From Galbula dea (Eukaryota > Chordata > Aves > Piciformes > Galbulidae), in contig VWZX01009002.1 in assembly GCA_013399015.1 (NCBI GenBank), positions 567,848 through 631,847 on the forward strand: DNA of 64,000 nt, given 5' to 3'. The translations under genes and the position numbers were made by a program. Shown here in pieces: positions 36,861 to 49,700 of the stretch (positions are counted from its first letter, which is position 1; the number at the start of each line of letters is the position of its first letter). Below the pieces are notes generated by a model that saw only the letters and a list, made by a program, of their open reading frames with translations, was not told where the DNA came from and made no database searches.

Positions 36861-39800
36861 AATCTGAGTCTCTGATAGCATCAGTGCAAGAAGAATAGAG
36901 CAGTAGCTTAGGAGGCATGTGGCATTTCCTGGCTGGGTGCAATGGATTTTCCAGCTGAAACCAATAAAAATCAGTTCAGGAAGAATTTTTCAGAAAATCA
37001 GTGGTGAAATTGACAGTCTTGAAATGCTCACACAATTCCTGCAGCTGTGGAGTCCTTAAAGTCAATGAGTTCCAGGAAAAATGACAATAGTTCTGGAAAC
37101 TTTCCCATGACTGCCTCTGGGCAAGCTTTCAGAATAGCTCATTTACTCAACGATGCTAATTCATTAATCATTAGAGATACTTTTGTTCAGTTGCCTTTGA
37201 AGTTAGCCAAAACTTTTCTCCTCAGATGAAATGTGGTCAATTATATCCATACAGAGATAGAACATGGGGCAGGTTCTTCCCTTTGACAAATTATTTACTA
37301 CCTTTGTCAACCCAGCCTTCTTGCTCTCTGATGTTTCTCCCTTGTATATACTGACCAGAAATGGGTGCAAATCATCCCCTTTTACTGGAGCAGATCAGCT
37401 CTACTTTCAGCTCAGCCCTTAATGTCTGTGGTCAACTTTGATGTGATGGATCCTTCATTTTCTTATAATAGGACACCTCATTTTCTGTGCTCACAGCCAA
37501 CTGTAGCATTATCCTTTCCAAGGCATAACTAGTCCAGCAGCACCCCTTCTCCAGGACCTGAGAGGTTTTTACAACCTCCCTTGCCTTTCCTGCCTTTCCT
37601 TCTGTTTGGGAGCTGATGGGTGACCTGGTGAAGCCAGATGGTATCACAGTGCTTCTCTGAGAAGACTTAGTCTTACCTAGCTCTGCTTTGCTGTGGCTTG
37701 GGCCCTCCAGCACTGCAGCTGGGCTGGGAAGGGTTCACTCTCAGTCTCTCTCTCACTCTCTTAGTCCTCTGTAGTGTATTTGACCTCTCCAAAAGGCTTC
37801 CTCCTCTCCTGTGGCTGAGGTTTCATGAGGCAGCTGAGTCAGCCCATGGCAGGCCTGTTCCTGGGTACATGCTCCATTTGTCTCCCTTCTGTCATCTCTG
37901 GGATGTGTCTGATCTGTTAGCTCACCAAAGTGGTGAAAACTATTCACTTTTTTTTTTGGTTTTCTTTTGTTGGGTTAGATTTCTGCCAGTTTAGTGAGCT
38001 AAATTCACTTTCTGAGGGGTCAGATGAGTGCCAGAGGTCTTCAGATGAATGCAAGGGCAGGTCTCCATAGCTGGCAGCAAGAGAGGGAGCAGAAATGATG
38101 TTGGTTAAACTGAGCTGTTTGGAAAAAGGATGGCAGCTGCTGCTGCAGTTGGAGTGTTTCTGAGAGCACTTGCTGCACTGAGTGTCTCAGGAGTTGTCAA
38201 AGACTGCTTGGTTTGTGGATCTGAACAAAGTCCAGGCCTCAGGTAGGTGTTGAGCTGCCCAGGCAGTTCATCATGGGCTATTTCCCAGAGGTTGTCCCAT
38301 AAGGAGGTTTGAAGGGCAGAGTGAACTGTGGATTTTATACATGTGGCTTCAGAGGAGAAGCAAGCATATTTGGGGCAGGCAAGAGTCTCTACATGCTGCT
38401 ATTTGGGATCTAAAGGACTAAATTCTACCTAAGGTCTCTTTTGGTTGTTGGTTTGTCTCTTTATTCCTTCTGTTTAGCCAAAAAAGTTGTGGTGGTGAGG
38501 ATGGCTGTTACAGTAGGGCATCATGTTGGTGTTCAGAGGCTGTAGTTTTAGCTTACCTTTAGTTTTTGGGCTTGCAGTTTTAGCATGGAGTGATGAAAAT
38601 CATCCATAAGAGATGCTCAGCAAATTCTGCAGTAGGCAAGGGAGCTCTCTGTTGGTGCTCTGAGTTACAGCAGAGCAGAGGAACAAGTTTCCACCTCACT
38701 GTAGTGTTGGAGACCTTGATGTGGGTTCTGCTACCCACTATTTTGAGGGGTGCAGGATTGCCACTGGAAAATAACAGTGGGAGTGCCAAGGAAATCTGTC
38801 ACTGGCTAGAATCTCAAGCTCTGAAGGTGTCTACATCTTATTTTTAGGCTGTTCTATATTTCTGCATCTCAACTAGTCACTTAAGGTCAAAAGCAGTAGA
38901 CAGCTAAGGTCCCATGAGTCATTCCCTATTTTAGATGTTTATCCTAGAAGATAGATTTTGCCCAAGAATGACTAATTTTTCTCCATTGGCTTGAAAACTT
39001 ACCTTAGATAGCAAAGGTCTGGTCTGCATCTGACCAGATGAATCTTAGTAACCACACTGAACGGTCTTCATCAGCAGGAGCAGTGCTGTCACCAGTTTCA
39101 GTGTGATTAATTCTGGAGCAGGAGAGAAACAACACTCTCCATGGGTGCTGTATGTGTTCCTGATGACTTTCAGCTGATTTCTAGGTAACTTTGTTGCTCT
39201 GGGCAGGCTCTATCTGTCCTCGCTTGAGTTGAGAGGATGAGAGCCTGGATGGAGCTAGAGGCAGCTGAAGCTATGCCAGAAGTCCAGGTTTGAGTGGGAC
39301 ACTTTCCTGGGGAGGAAACACAGAAGCCTGAAATTCATATCTACAAATACAATGTAGTAGATTTCTATTTTTATTTTGATTTTACTTATCAATTTACTTT
39401 AAATGCTTTAGCTGAACAGTTGAAATGCTGAAGCTTAGTCTCCTGAAACCACATCTTCAGGACAGAAGGGCTACTTAATTCTGCTTGATCTGTACATGTG
39501 AAGTTTTGAGGCCAAATCATTTCTGCAGGGTGATTACAGACACAGGAATTAGCTATGCAAATAGAGAAGTTCAGTAAGCCTTTAAATCTGTTCTCTTTCT
39601 TAATTGTTTTTTGCCAATTAACCTGAGCTCCTGACTGGCACTTGTGGAAGCTTTGACATTTCTAGGTAGGTTCATCAATAATTTTTTCCTATTTGCATCC
39701 TTTTTACTGTATGGAAAGAAGTGAGATTAATTCCTGCATAAACCCAGGTGAATTCCTTGTACTTCAAGTGAATCTGAATTCCTGTGTGGGCAAGTGCAGA

Positions 39801-42029
39801 TCTGCTAAATATCTTTCTTGTTGTTTGAGATGAGATCAGATGGCATGAGCTTGTCTTGATGTGAAAAACAAGTGACTTGGATGTTTGGTGGAGGGTAGAG
39901 AGGAAGTAAGCAAGAAGTACCCAGGCAGAGAGTGAAAAAGCAAGCCAGCTTCTCATTTATTTCATTTGATGTCATGGGATACTTTGGGCCTCCTGGGGAC
40001 CATATTCATGCACCTGATGCAATCAGCCACACCAATAACTTCAAGGCTGAGAGTTACACCCATCTACATCAGGGGATGGAAATGTTCCTCAAAGGATACT
40101 TAGCTGCTTGGGGCTTTGACCTTTAAGCTACTTTACTTTGTCATTTGTTTTCTGACCAGTCCTATTTCTGTGATTTAATTCTAACTGCAGCAAAACTTGG
40201 TTTCTAGTCCACAGAACCATGCAGATGAAGCAGAGGCAACTTTGTGAAACTAGTTAGTTAAGGAAGCAGCTCTTTCAGTTACAAGATTGAGCTGCTTTTG
40301 CTCCAAATCTTAATTCTGAGGTTTTCTGTGTTAAGGTTTGTTATTAGGCTGAGTGATAAAATAACACAGACAAGCTTTGAGGCACACAAGCCCTCTTCTA
40401 GATACAAAGCAGAAACAGCAAATGTTGAGGATGTAATTCACTGCATGTGTCCATGCCCATTCCATGAGCTCCTTCTTTGTGCCAGTCTCTGCTGTCTCCT
40501 GTGTTATGCTGACCCAACCATTTGCAGTGGTTCCTACTAAGTAACTCTCATCAGGAAGCAGATGCAGGTGAGGAATGGCCTTGTTTTCCTTCTTCCATTC
40601 CAGCTAGGTTGAACTCTAGAGAAAAGAGCTGAATGTAGAGCAAAGTAGGCTGAGACTGAACAAAGGCAAGGTCTGGGAGGTCATCTCTAGCAGTAGGGCT
40701 GTGCTCAACACAAAGCTAGGATTCATCAGTATGATGTAGAGCTTGCACTTAGGAGTACTGTTCTCAGTTTATGATGCAAAGAAATATATCCTCTGAATCT
40801 GTTATCTGGCTCCCCTCTCTCTTTTCAGCTCAGCCTACTTATCCTGGCATATCCTGGTTTTGCTGGGACAGAATCCTAGGCCATCCCTGCTGTCCTTTCC
40901 CCTGCCTTTGCAGTCTGGTGTGCAGGTTTTTGTGCAGTATCACCTACTGAGAATGAGGAAATGCAAGTATCTCACCAATCTTTCCCTTCTCTTGCTGTAG
41001 GACATTTCTTCTTGCCTTTGCATGTTATCCTTTCTCCCACTCATACCTCTTAAAACTTTTTCCCATTCCCTGCACAAGAATCTCCTTGAGTTATTCTTCT
41101 GCAGATTCCTTTTGTGATATCTGCCATTGATTCCAGGAGGATCTGAGGTTATTTAGAACCTCTGAAAACTCCAAGGTGTTTTTAAGTTGATATCTAAGAA
41201 TAGATTGTGTGAAGTGAAGGGGAGAAAAACCTCCTGAAACTCATTTTCTGGCTAACTCATCACAACTGCTCCAGTGGGGCATGGTGGTCTCCATCTCCAC
41301 CTTGGTGTCTGGTCACAAACTCCAAGGGCTGTTAGATAAAGGCTGAGAGTTGTGCTGCAATGGTTTCTTATTGGTTTACAGTAATTCTCCATTTAATTAT
41401 GCCCCTGCTCCTGAAACTAGGATCAGTACATTCCTGGGAATTAGATTTCTGAGAAACAACAGCAGCACAAAATGGGATTCTGCACTGCTGGGAGTGACCT
41501 TTGGAAATAAAATGAATGTTCTCTCACATTCTTTCTCTCTTCATTGTAGCTTAACTGGCATCAATACAAAGGTTTACATCTGTATTAAAGATGTTGGTGA
41601 TTGCTGAGTGCCTGATATGTGGATGGCTATTATCATCTGCAGAGAGTTAGTGTACTGTGCATATAATCAATCAGATTCTGGTCATGTCAGGAGCTGGCCA
41701 ACTCATTACAGCCCATATCACATTAACCCTTGCAGTGGAGTGATCAAAGGCAGAAATATTCTGGGACAGTGATCCAGTCTACCTACTTTTTGCCTGAAGA
41801 CCCTGTAGGCATGTGGATTTGTTAGACACCATCCCAGGCAGCCTGAACACTTACCTTTAGACACTCATCTCTAGTCTTGAGTCTATGGTTTACTCACTCA
41901 AGACAGGAGATCAGCAGTGATTAGCACTGATTAGCACTGTCCTGATACTCAAATTCTAGGCAATCTGGTACTGGATCTGTTCATGAAAACTATCATTATC
42001 TGACATGCTATCATCTGCCTTTTGCATGA
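36861..42029. other. Intergenic, nothing recognised
   Basis: No coding exon, RNA gene or confidently assignable repeat is visible. Only a short tandem (TGATTAGCAC, two copies, 41,919-41,938) stands out. Confidence 0.65.
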
Positions 42030-42200
42030 TGAGTTAGTGGCTAAAACACTCAGCCAGGAAATGGGAGGTGGAGAGCAGGAGGTAGGAGGAAGCCTGATTC
42101 TAGTCCTGCTTCTTGGGCTGTGCCTGGACCAAGGGCAGAACTGAATTCCAGACCACGTTCCCAGGGCTCTGGTGATTTCCCCAATGGCAAAACATTGAGC
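42030..42200 (+). mobile_element. Possible tRNA-derived SINE relic
   Basis: The TTAGTGGCTAAAACACTCAGCC stretch resembles a tRNA-type polymerase III A box. About 70 bases later GATTCTAGTCCTGC resembles a B box, and GGGCTGTGCCTGGACCAAGGGC recalls the MIR-like core that follows in old amniote SINEs. The similarity is from pattern memory and the copy is heavily decayed. Confidence 0.35.
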
Positions 42201-45200
42201 TAAAATAAAGCTAGAATTGAAAGCACTGGCCTGGAAGGTTAGCTTTGTAATGTGCACACACCCCTGTGATCAGCGAAGTGAGCTGCTAAAATAATAGGGG
42301 AAATAATGCATTTTCTGGAAGAGTTAAATAATGCTGATAAAACTACTTCAACTGTGAGATATATATATGCACACATAAATTCAAGGACTTTTATTGACTT
42401 TATTCTAAAGGAAATGAGATATTCTATCTGACCTCAGGCTATGAAAGACCTTGATCCCTAGCTTTGCTGCTGTACTGGTGCTGCACAACCCTGATGCTGG
42501 TTTAACTGGTCATGTGAAGCACAGGAGCAACAGCTGGAGAAAGATTATCAGTCTGTAAATCAGTCATTTTGCCATGACCTCCTCAGGGAATAGGAAAAAC
42601 CAAAGAACTTCATGTTTCAGTTGCCATGGCAGAGTTAGGTTAGCATGACAGAGGCCTAATGTTCCCAAGTCCTTGCTAATACTCAGAGGCTCTGCAGGAC
42701 TCTGACTTTTCACTGGGGGATAGTTCTGGCACTTCTGAAGAGTCCAGAGATGTCCTCAGCCATGTGCTCTCACCTCTTGGATTGACTGAATCCTTATAAA
42801 CAGCTGGGGAACCTCTTAAAATAGCCTTAATTGTTGCAGTGAGATGATGACATCTTTGAAACTGTAGTCAGGCTTTGAAGCTGACAGTAGCAAAGCTGAA
42901 GCTTCTGGAACTGCAGCCCCAAACCCTGGCACAGATGCCTGCTCTTCACTCTGCATTTGGGTTATAATTGTTGGCATAATTTTTGAGTTATTGGAATTTC
43001 AAGAATAAGACATTCTTCTAAACTAAACAAGTAAAATAGCACTATAAATAACATTTAATCTTCATTGTGACTAAATTAAGTGAAACAAGAAGTTATTAAG
43101 CACATTTCAATTCATGGCCATAGCTTCTCTTAAATTTTATGTGAAGCAGGAAGCTGCAGTTTAAAGCAGGGAAAGACAAAGGTTTCTGAGGGAGCCAAGG
43201 ATGTGGCACAGCTGGGAAAGGAGTAAATATAAATCTCAGGCAAAGTATTGCTAGCAGAGGCATTAAATAAAAGAGGATTTTTTTTTCCTGTGTGGTACCA
43301 ATATGACCTTAGCTGGATTCTTACACACTTTTATCTGTCTGTGTTAGAAAAAGAAAACACACAAGAAATATTGAAAGTAGAACAGGTGCAGAGAAAGGTG
43401 GCAGAGGAAGCCTGTTTTGGGAGGGCAGACCCCAAAAAGTTTGGTATTTAGCCTGACTGATAGAGATTGAGAAAGGATTGGAGTAGTTTAATTTTGTGGG
43501 TTAGGAGAATAGAGAATAAACACAATTGGGAACTACTTGGTCTTATCTAAATCTGGAAGGCAGGCACAGGGCTGCAAACTGGTACAGATGCATGGAGGCT
43601 GAAAGTTAGAAGAGCATCTGTAACCACTGGAGCAACAAGATCCTGGTGATTTTGTCCTTTTCTTTTTAGGGCTAAAGTCCAGCCCTAACTAGAGTCAAGT
43701 CTTCACCCATTGGGAAAGGGCCAAAGAAACAGGAAACACAAGGAGAAGAATTAAGTCAGGAGGAGAACTGATGAAAATTGAAAGGATGTGGTGGGGTGAT
43801 GGACAGGGGTGGGACAGATTGCAAAGGGATGGGGTGGGAGACACTGAGTGCCCAGGGGACTGCTGGAAACTGCCTGGTGTGCTGGGCTCTACACAGAAGT
43901 GCAGGTGGAAGAGGGAGTGCATGTCACAAACCCCAAAGCTGCTGAGATCCTTGCTGTCCTATCATCCTCCTGTGGGCCTGAGAGACCAGTTTGACTAGGA
44001 CCAGGAGGTTACAATCTGAAGACCTGTTCTGCCTCAGAGAGAACTGGTTAATCACAGTTAAGGTTCATGAGAACCTGGTCATGCTGACTAGCATTACTTT
44101 GCAGTGATATCTTTGGGAAACCTAAATCAGGTTTTGTGCTGTGGGTTTTTGTTTGGGTTTTTATTGTTTGGGGCTATTTTCTCTTTTCTCTTGAAGTATG
44201 GCAAAAGGCTTCAGGTTTCCTGTCAAGCTCTGATCAGAGAGCTGGTTGTAATGACAGCTGCCTGTGTGATACTGACATACAGCAGGGTTTGATTGTGAGC
44301 TTCTTTTAACCTAAAAGTGGAAAAATGCTTCTCACATTAAGGTCTTCCTTCTTATGTCAGTATTTCATTCACTGCATAGCAATGGGTGAGAGACCAGACA
44401 GCCTTGACAGTGTTATGTGCCAGAACCTCCCTTCTGAAGCCATCTTTCAAGCACTTGGCATTGTTGGGTTTTTAATGTCTCTGAGAATCAGATAAGAATA
44501 GAGAGAAACTCAGGACATTGCAGCAAGACCCAAGTACAAAACTGTTGAAGCTCTTTCAATAGGAGTGGAAAAGAAGCTATTTCCCCCTTTCTTTGGGAAA
44601 CTTTCATTAGAGTTCAGACTCAGACTGGAAGCATAATTCCAACAATGCTGCTCAAAGATGTTTTACAATTACCCTTTTATCTTTCCATCCCAGCTCTGCA
44701 GCTAGTTCCAGTCCCCATGAATTTGTTGGAAGAATGAATGGCACAAGAGCTATGCCAGCTTACATATCCTGGGGATCTCTTCTTGTTTCCTGCCCAAAAT
44801 CTCTTCAGATTCCATTTGATATGAAATAGGCTATTGCTGTGATAGGACAAGATGCCATACATTTAATATGGCAATAAATACATTGATGCTGTTGTTGGAT
44901 GACCTTCTGGAATCAGTCTGACACCAGAGAGACTCTGCTTTATCCCTATTTTACCTGGACTCATGTCTCAAACCCTAATTCCAAACAATCTGTAGTGCAT
45001 ATCCCTAGGAAGACACAGGTTCACATATCACAGCCCTAAGTGAAAGGGCTAATTTATATTGAACATTTTGCTGTTAACCATTCCATGAGGAAAGCCAAGA
45101 AAACTCCTTCAAAACTCTCCAAGCCCAACCCCTGTTCAACCACTTGTATTTTAACTACCCTCACAAAAACAGCTTATCAATCCTATGCAAACTGAATGAT

Positions 45201-46635
45201 GCCCAGAATCTATAACGGTGTCTGCTGAGAGAGCAAGTTTCATGGGGCCACCTTAAGTCTGCAAGCTCTAGTGGGTGTTTCTTTGACATTAACCTAAATA
45301 GTGATAATCTGCATCTCCCAGAGATCACACTAATTATGGAATAGTGCTCCTCCTGCATTTGAAGTTTAATGTGTTCCCTACCCTGTTTTGCACATTGTCT
45401 CTTTCAACACTGTCCTTTTTGCAGTAGAACTGTTGGGCATATGTTGAAGCATATTCTTTCCCAATATTCTTTTAAGATGTCATAATTAGATAAATCTTAT
45501 TAATTTTAATGTCAATTTTGAACAAAACATACAGTTTTAAAGTGCTGCAAAGCCCTTTCTTCCCAGCAAGAATGACCAAGCAATGAACTTAAAAGAAGTA
45601 GAGACATAGAGGTATTTTTGCTCTCAGATAGATTTGTTAGCTTTGGTTCATTTTTACATTCTTTTCCTGGCACCATGAAAAAGATTGTCCTAGGCTAGGA
45701 TTTATCTCACCTGGATGTAGGTGTTCAACCTGGAAACTTGACTAGGAGTTTAGTCTAGACTGCCTCTACCATTGAGCCAGGCACTGCCACATTTCATCTT
45801 GCTCTTTTTAAACAGCTGGTCTAGAGTGGGATGTCCCACCCTCAGAAATTTTCCCCTCCCTTCATTACAGCTAGAATTTAAGCTGAGCTTTGATTCAGCA
45901 CTTAAACTTTGAATGATCACCTTGAGAAGGCATGGAATGAACTTACACTGGTCAACTCAGTGGGATTTTTACCCCTGAGGTATTCAAACCTATTGCCATG
46001 GTCTGGTTAGTCGTAATTACGGCTAGACCTACTTTAAGGAATGACCTTTAATAATGATACTCATCATTAGTATTTTACTTGCTGATGCTACAGGCTTCAT
46101 AACCTGCTCCTGAGGACAGCCTGTGTCAGTTGGCCATGCAGAGCTGGTTGCTTAACTTGCATGGGGTATGGTTATCTCTTGGACAGCATACCCTTGAGGT
46201 AAATAAAAAAGTAGGCAGTTTACACAGATGAAAACCATGTGATTTGAAACAAACATGCATTTAAGAAAAGGAACCATTTGGAACTTGTTACCATGTGAGC
46301 ACTTCTTGCAAATACATGTACTTCTAATGGTCTTAAGGATCTATGCAAGAAAGAGAAGGACTTTATCTTCCTTCACCTCTGAAGCAGAATGATTGGCATG
46401 TATTGGGACTTAACTTGCTGGGAAACAAGTGATCTCCTGGTTTAAATGACTTTGCCAGTGAGTGCAGTAAGAATTATGATGATGCAAATCACTGGGAATG
46501 AAAGAAATTTGGTTCCACATCAGTTTATTATCATGACTGTTTTCAATAATGCATTTGCTCTAGTATTCTCTGCTGATGTACAGTAACATCTGTTAGTCAG
46601 AGAGGTCCAGTGTTGAATAATTGTCTTGACAAGGG
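42201..46635. other. Intergenic, nothing firmly recognised
   Basis: No exon is seen. The part from 43,345 to 43,640 faintly recalls the body of a CR1 element but is too diverged to assign. A near-palindrome centred on CGTAATTACG lies at 46,008-46,025. Confidence 0.6.
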
Positions 46636-46735
46636 ACAAAAAGATCAAGTAGCTTGCTCAGGGTCACACAGAGAGTCAAATTTAGTCTGAATTTGCAGAG
46701 AAGTATTGCCTGGATCCCAACCTCTTATCTAGCTA
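46636..46735 (-). mobile_element. MIR-type SINE relic
   Basis: The + strand reads AAGTAGCTTGCTCAGGGTCACACAGAGAGTC, then TCTGAATTTGCAG and a CCTGGATCCCAACCTC-like end. This is the reverse complement of the MIR core (a CTGTGTGACCTTGGGCAAGTTACTT-like core, preceded by the tRNA-like head). MIRs are ancient CORE-SINEs shared across amniotes and are sparse in birds, so this copy should be very old. Confidence 0.65.
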
Positions 46736-49700
46736 GTAGAGCTCATATTCTCCTTAATATTTAGAACTTGTTCCATATAGCACATGATGAAAGTGCTTAT
46801 GGCTACAGCTTCAAGACCTACTGTTGAGTTGGAACCTGAAGCACTTCTCTTCAGAGTGCCAGTTAAAGATATTAGATAGAAAAGTAAACAAAGCTTGGGT
46901 TTGTAATACATGATCATTTAATACATCTAATCATTTGGCAAAGCTAAGCTTGCAGAGGATAGTGCAGCTGCTAACAGCATAATAGCTGATGTGCACTGTT
47001 TTAATCCAGCTGTTTAATAAACCTTTTTTTATCTTACTTTCAGACAACTGGGAACAGAAAAGGTCTATTCTTGCCTTATGCAGTTGTTATTTAACACACC
47101 AAGCTAGTAAGTTTTAAAAGACATGAGAATTCTCTTTCCAATTTAGTATTTACTTAAAGAAGAACCTGCACCATGAAGCCTATTTTTTAATTAAAAGAAG
47201 TTCTCTAAAGGAATATTTTAGGCAGAAACCAAATCTTTCCTTTTAAAGATTGAATCTGTGACTATTGGAGTAATGATTTATTTTAATACAATTTAATCTT
47301 ATTTTTCATCTCCTGAATTATAAACTAGTATGCTATGGCTATAAAACCTCAGGTTCTCAATGATTACAGTGACAGGACTGAAAAAAGGGTAGATATTTTT
47401 AGTACACTAACACTGCAAATGAAAACAAGGCTGGTACCTTGCAGTGCCTCTGTACATCCTACCAAGTCCTCTTCTCTGCTCTGTGGCAGATAGGTCTGAA
47501 AAGATTTAGAAAACACTCAAAGGAGAAGCAATGACAGGATTGATGGCATTCCTAAAAACACAGAAAATAACCAAAATATGGGAGTGTTGCCACTGTCACT
47601 TACACATCCTTGCATTTTAATAGTATTACATAAAGACATTACAGGGCACAAGCACAAAAATACCCAGCCCCAGCTAAGAGATGTACTTTGCTGCTTCCAG
47701 AATTATCAAACTCTGCAATAATTTTTACAGGCAGCTGGGAAGAACAATGAAGAGCTGTGTAAGAGCAAAATTATCTAGTTTGATGACAATTACTCCCCTG
47801 AAGTTCAGAAAAGTTGGAGGCATGGTAGAGCTAAGCAAAACCAGCCTAGGAAAAAGGGTAAGTTCCTGCATTTCATAATCATCACAACTGAGATGGATAT
47901 TATTCTATAAGAACAAAATGTCCCAGAGAAACACTGCCAGTGCTTGACAGTTCAGGCATTGTGAGCCTTCAAAGAGAACAGCAGAAGGATTAAACATCCA
48001 GTCTGCAGTAATTAGACCAACATCTGACTTGACAGCAAACTCACCTGAAGTTTGCAAGCAGGCAGAAAGCCTAACTTGCATCAGGGCTGCAGAAAAGGAA
48101 GCAGAGAAAGAAATGAAATATGAAGTCCGGATGCTCTACTATGTCTAAGGAGCAAAAAGGATGCCCAGGGGAGGAAGTGTAAAGCTGCCTTTTTCTGGGA
48201 TGCAGTCTTCCTGCATCCAAACCTATGGAGGAACTTCCAGCAAACTTCAGGCTGTTTGGGGTTATGTATTATCTGGCAGGGGACCCAAGAGGCCAATAAC
48301 ACAGCTGGGGATCAGCTTAGAGAAATCCTATCTCCTGTGGAAGCAGTTAGAAGAAGAAGGAGGGGAAATTATGAACCTGAAGTCTTATTTTCTAGCAAGC
48401 ATAAGAGCACTTCTCTCCAGCTGCATGATTCCCTTGCAGGCTGGCTATGTCAAGCTTAAGAGCAAAATCTTTGGACTATGGAGCTACCCCATCAAAACAG
48501 ACAGCAAGCTTTAGAAACACCATGTTCTACCTTCTGCTACCATGGTTTAATAACCAGAGGTCAAGAAAGGATAGTATGGTTATTAGGAAGGGAGGTAAAT
48601 GATAGGATGGAGGTATTAAAAAGACAAAGCTGTACACTGGGTAGAATGTGCAAGGAACTGCTGATAGAAGAAGGGACAAGTGGACAGAGGAAAATACAGG
48701 CTGCTTTAGTCAACTCCATCTGTTTCAGACTTGTCTTAGTCCTTGCCCTGCAGTTCTTCTTCTGAAAAATATAGGAGCAAAAATTAGCCAAAAAAAAGGA
48801 AAATATATTGCAGTGTTCTGAGTTGTTTCTTTTTCCTTCATATTCTTTTAATAGGAAGTCACAGTTGGTGGGGGAACTTCCTAGGAAGGCAATTCTTTGC
48901 CTGCTTCAGCTATTAAAAATAGTGGTTGTAGGTCTCAGCCTACTGATCTCTGAGGACAGACAGCTTTTCTGCCCAAATGAATTTGAGTTCATGGACAACT
49001 GGTTTAAGTTATTTATTGATCATAGCTGAGAGTTTTCACTAGGTTGGGATGGCTTTATACCCAGAGAAACTATGATGCTAGCTGTGTTCTGTGTTGCACT
49101 CTGCTGAGTACATTTGTCTTGCTCTATCAGGAGGCTTAACCTGGAATGAAGGAGTTGCCTCTTTCTCTCTGCACTTTCCTCTTTCTTTAATGCCTTTGCC
49201 TCCAGAGGCAGGCCCATACCTACACATTAATGTACACCACAGACCTTCTGTCTTTCACCCAGGACAACACTGATGGTGTTTTACCTCCTCTACATTCTTT
49301 TCTTGGGAGGAATGTTACCATGAATATATAGATTTGTACAAGATTTTGTGACTCAATAATGAAGCACAAATAGTCAGCATTTGAAATGTGGCCTTTGAAG
49401 TTTGTAGGGCTCTGGTGGAAAAAAACCTTTGGATATCATTCACACAGAAACAATTTAAAGATTCAACATCACTGTGCAGCTACTGGTTAAACTTTTAACC
49501 AACAACTGGTTAGTTGCTGCTTAAACTCTCTGAGGGTGGAGTCCTAGAACTCAGGTGCTGGGAACAGGAGAAACCTGTGAAATTTAGGCAGCAGGTTCTG
49601 GACTAAAACTTCTGCAGCTCCTCAGCCATGCTGTAATTAGTTACAGTGGTACCAACAGTAAATGAGTCCTGCACTAAGCTCAAGACACAGCCAAGCAGCC

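Noticed and set aside
43345..43640. Segment faintly like the CR1 body (TTTAGCCTGACTGATAGAG, GAACTACTTGGTC)
   Set aside because: Similarity limited to a few short words; too weak to annotate without a repeat-library search.
48161..48514. 117-codon ATG-initiated open frame on + strand
   Set aside because: No recognisable motif or domain; length is within chance expectation for 64 kb on six frames.
49485..49500. 16-bp inverted repeat GGTTAAACTTTTAACC
   Set aside because: Short A/T-rich hairpin of a size expected by chance; no adjacent element or gene gives it a role.
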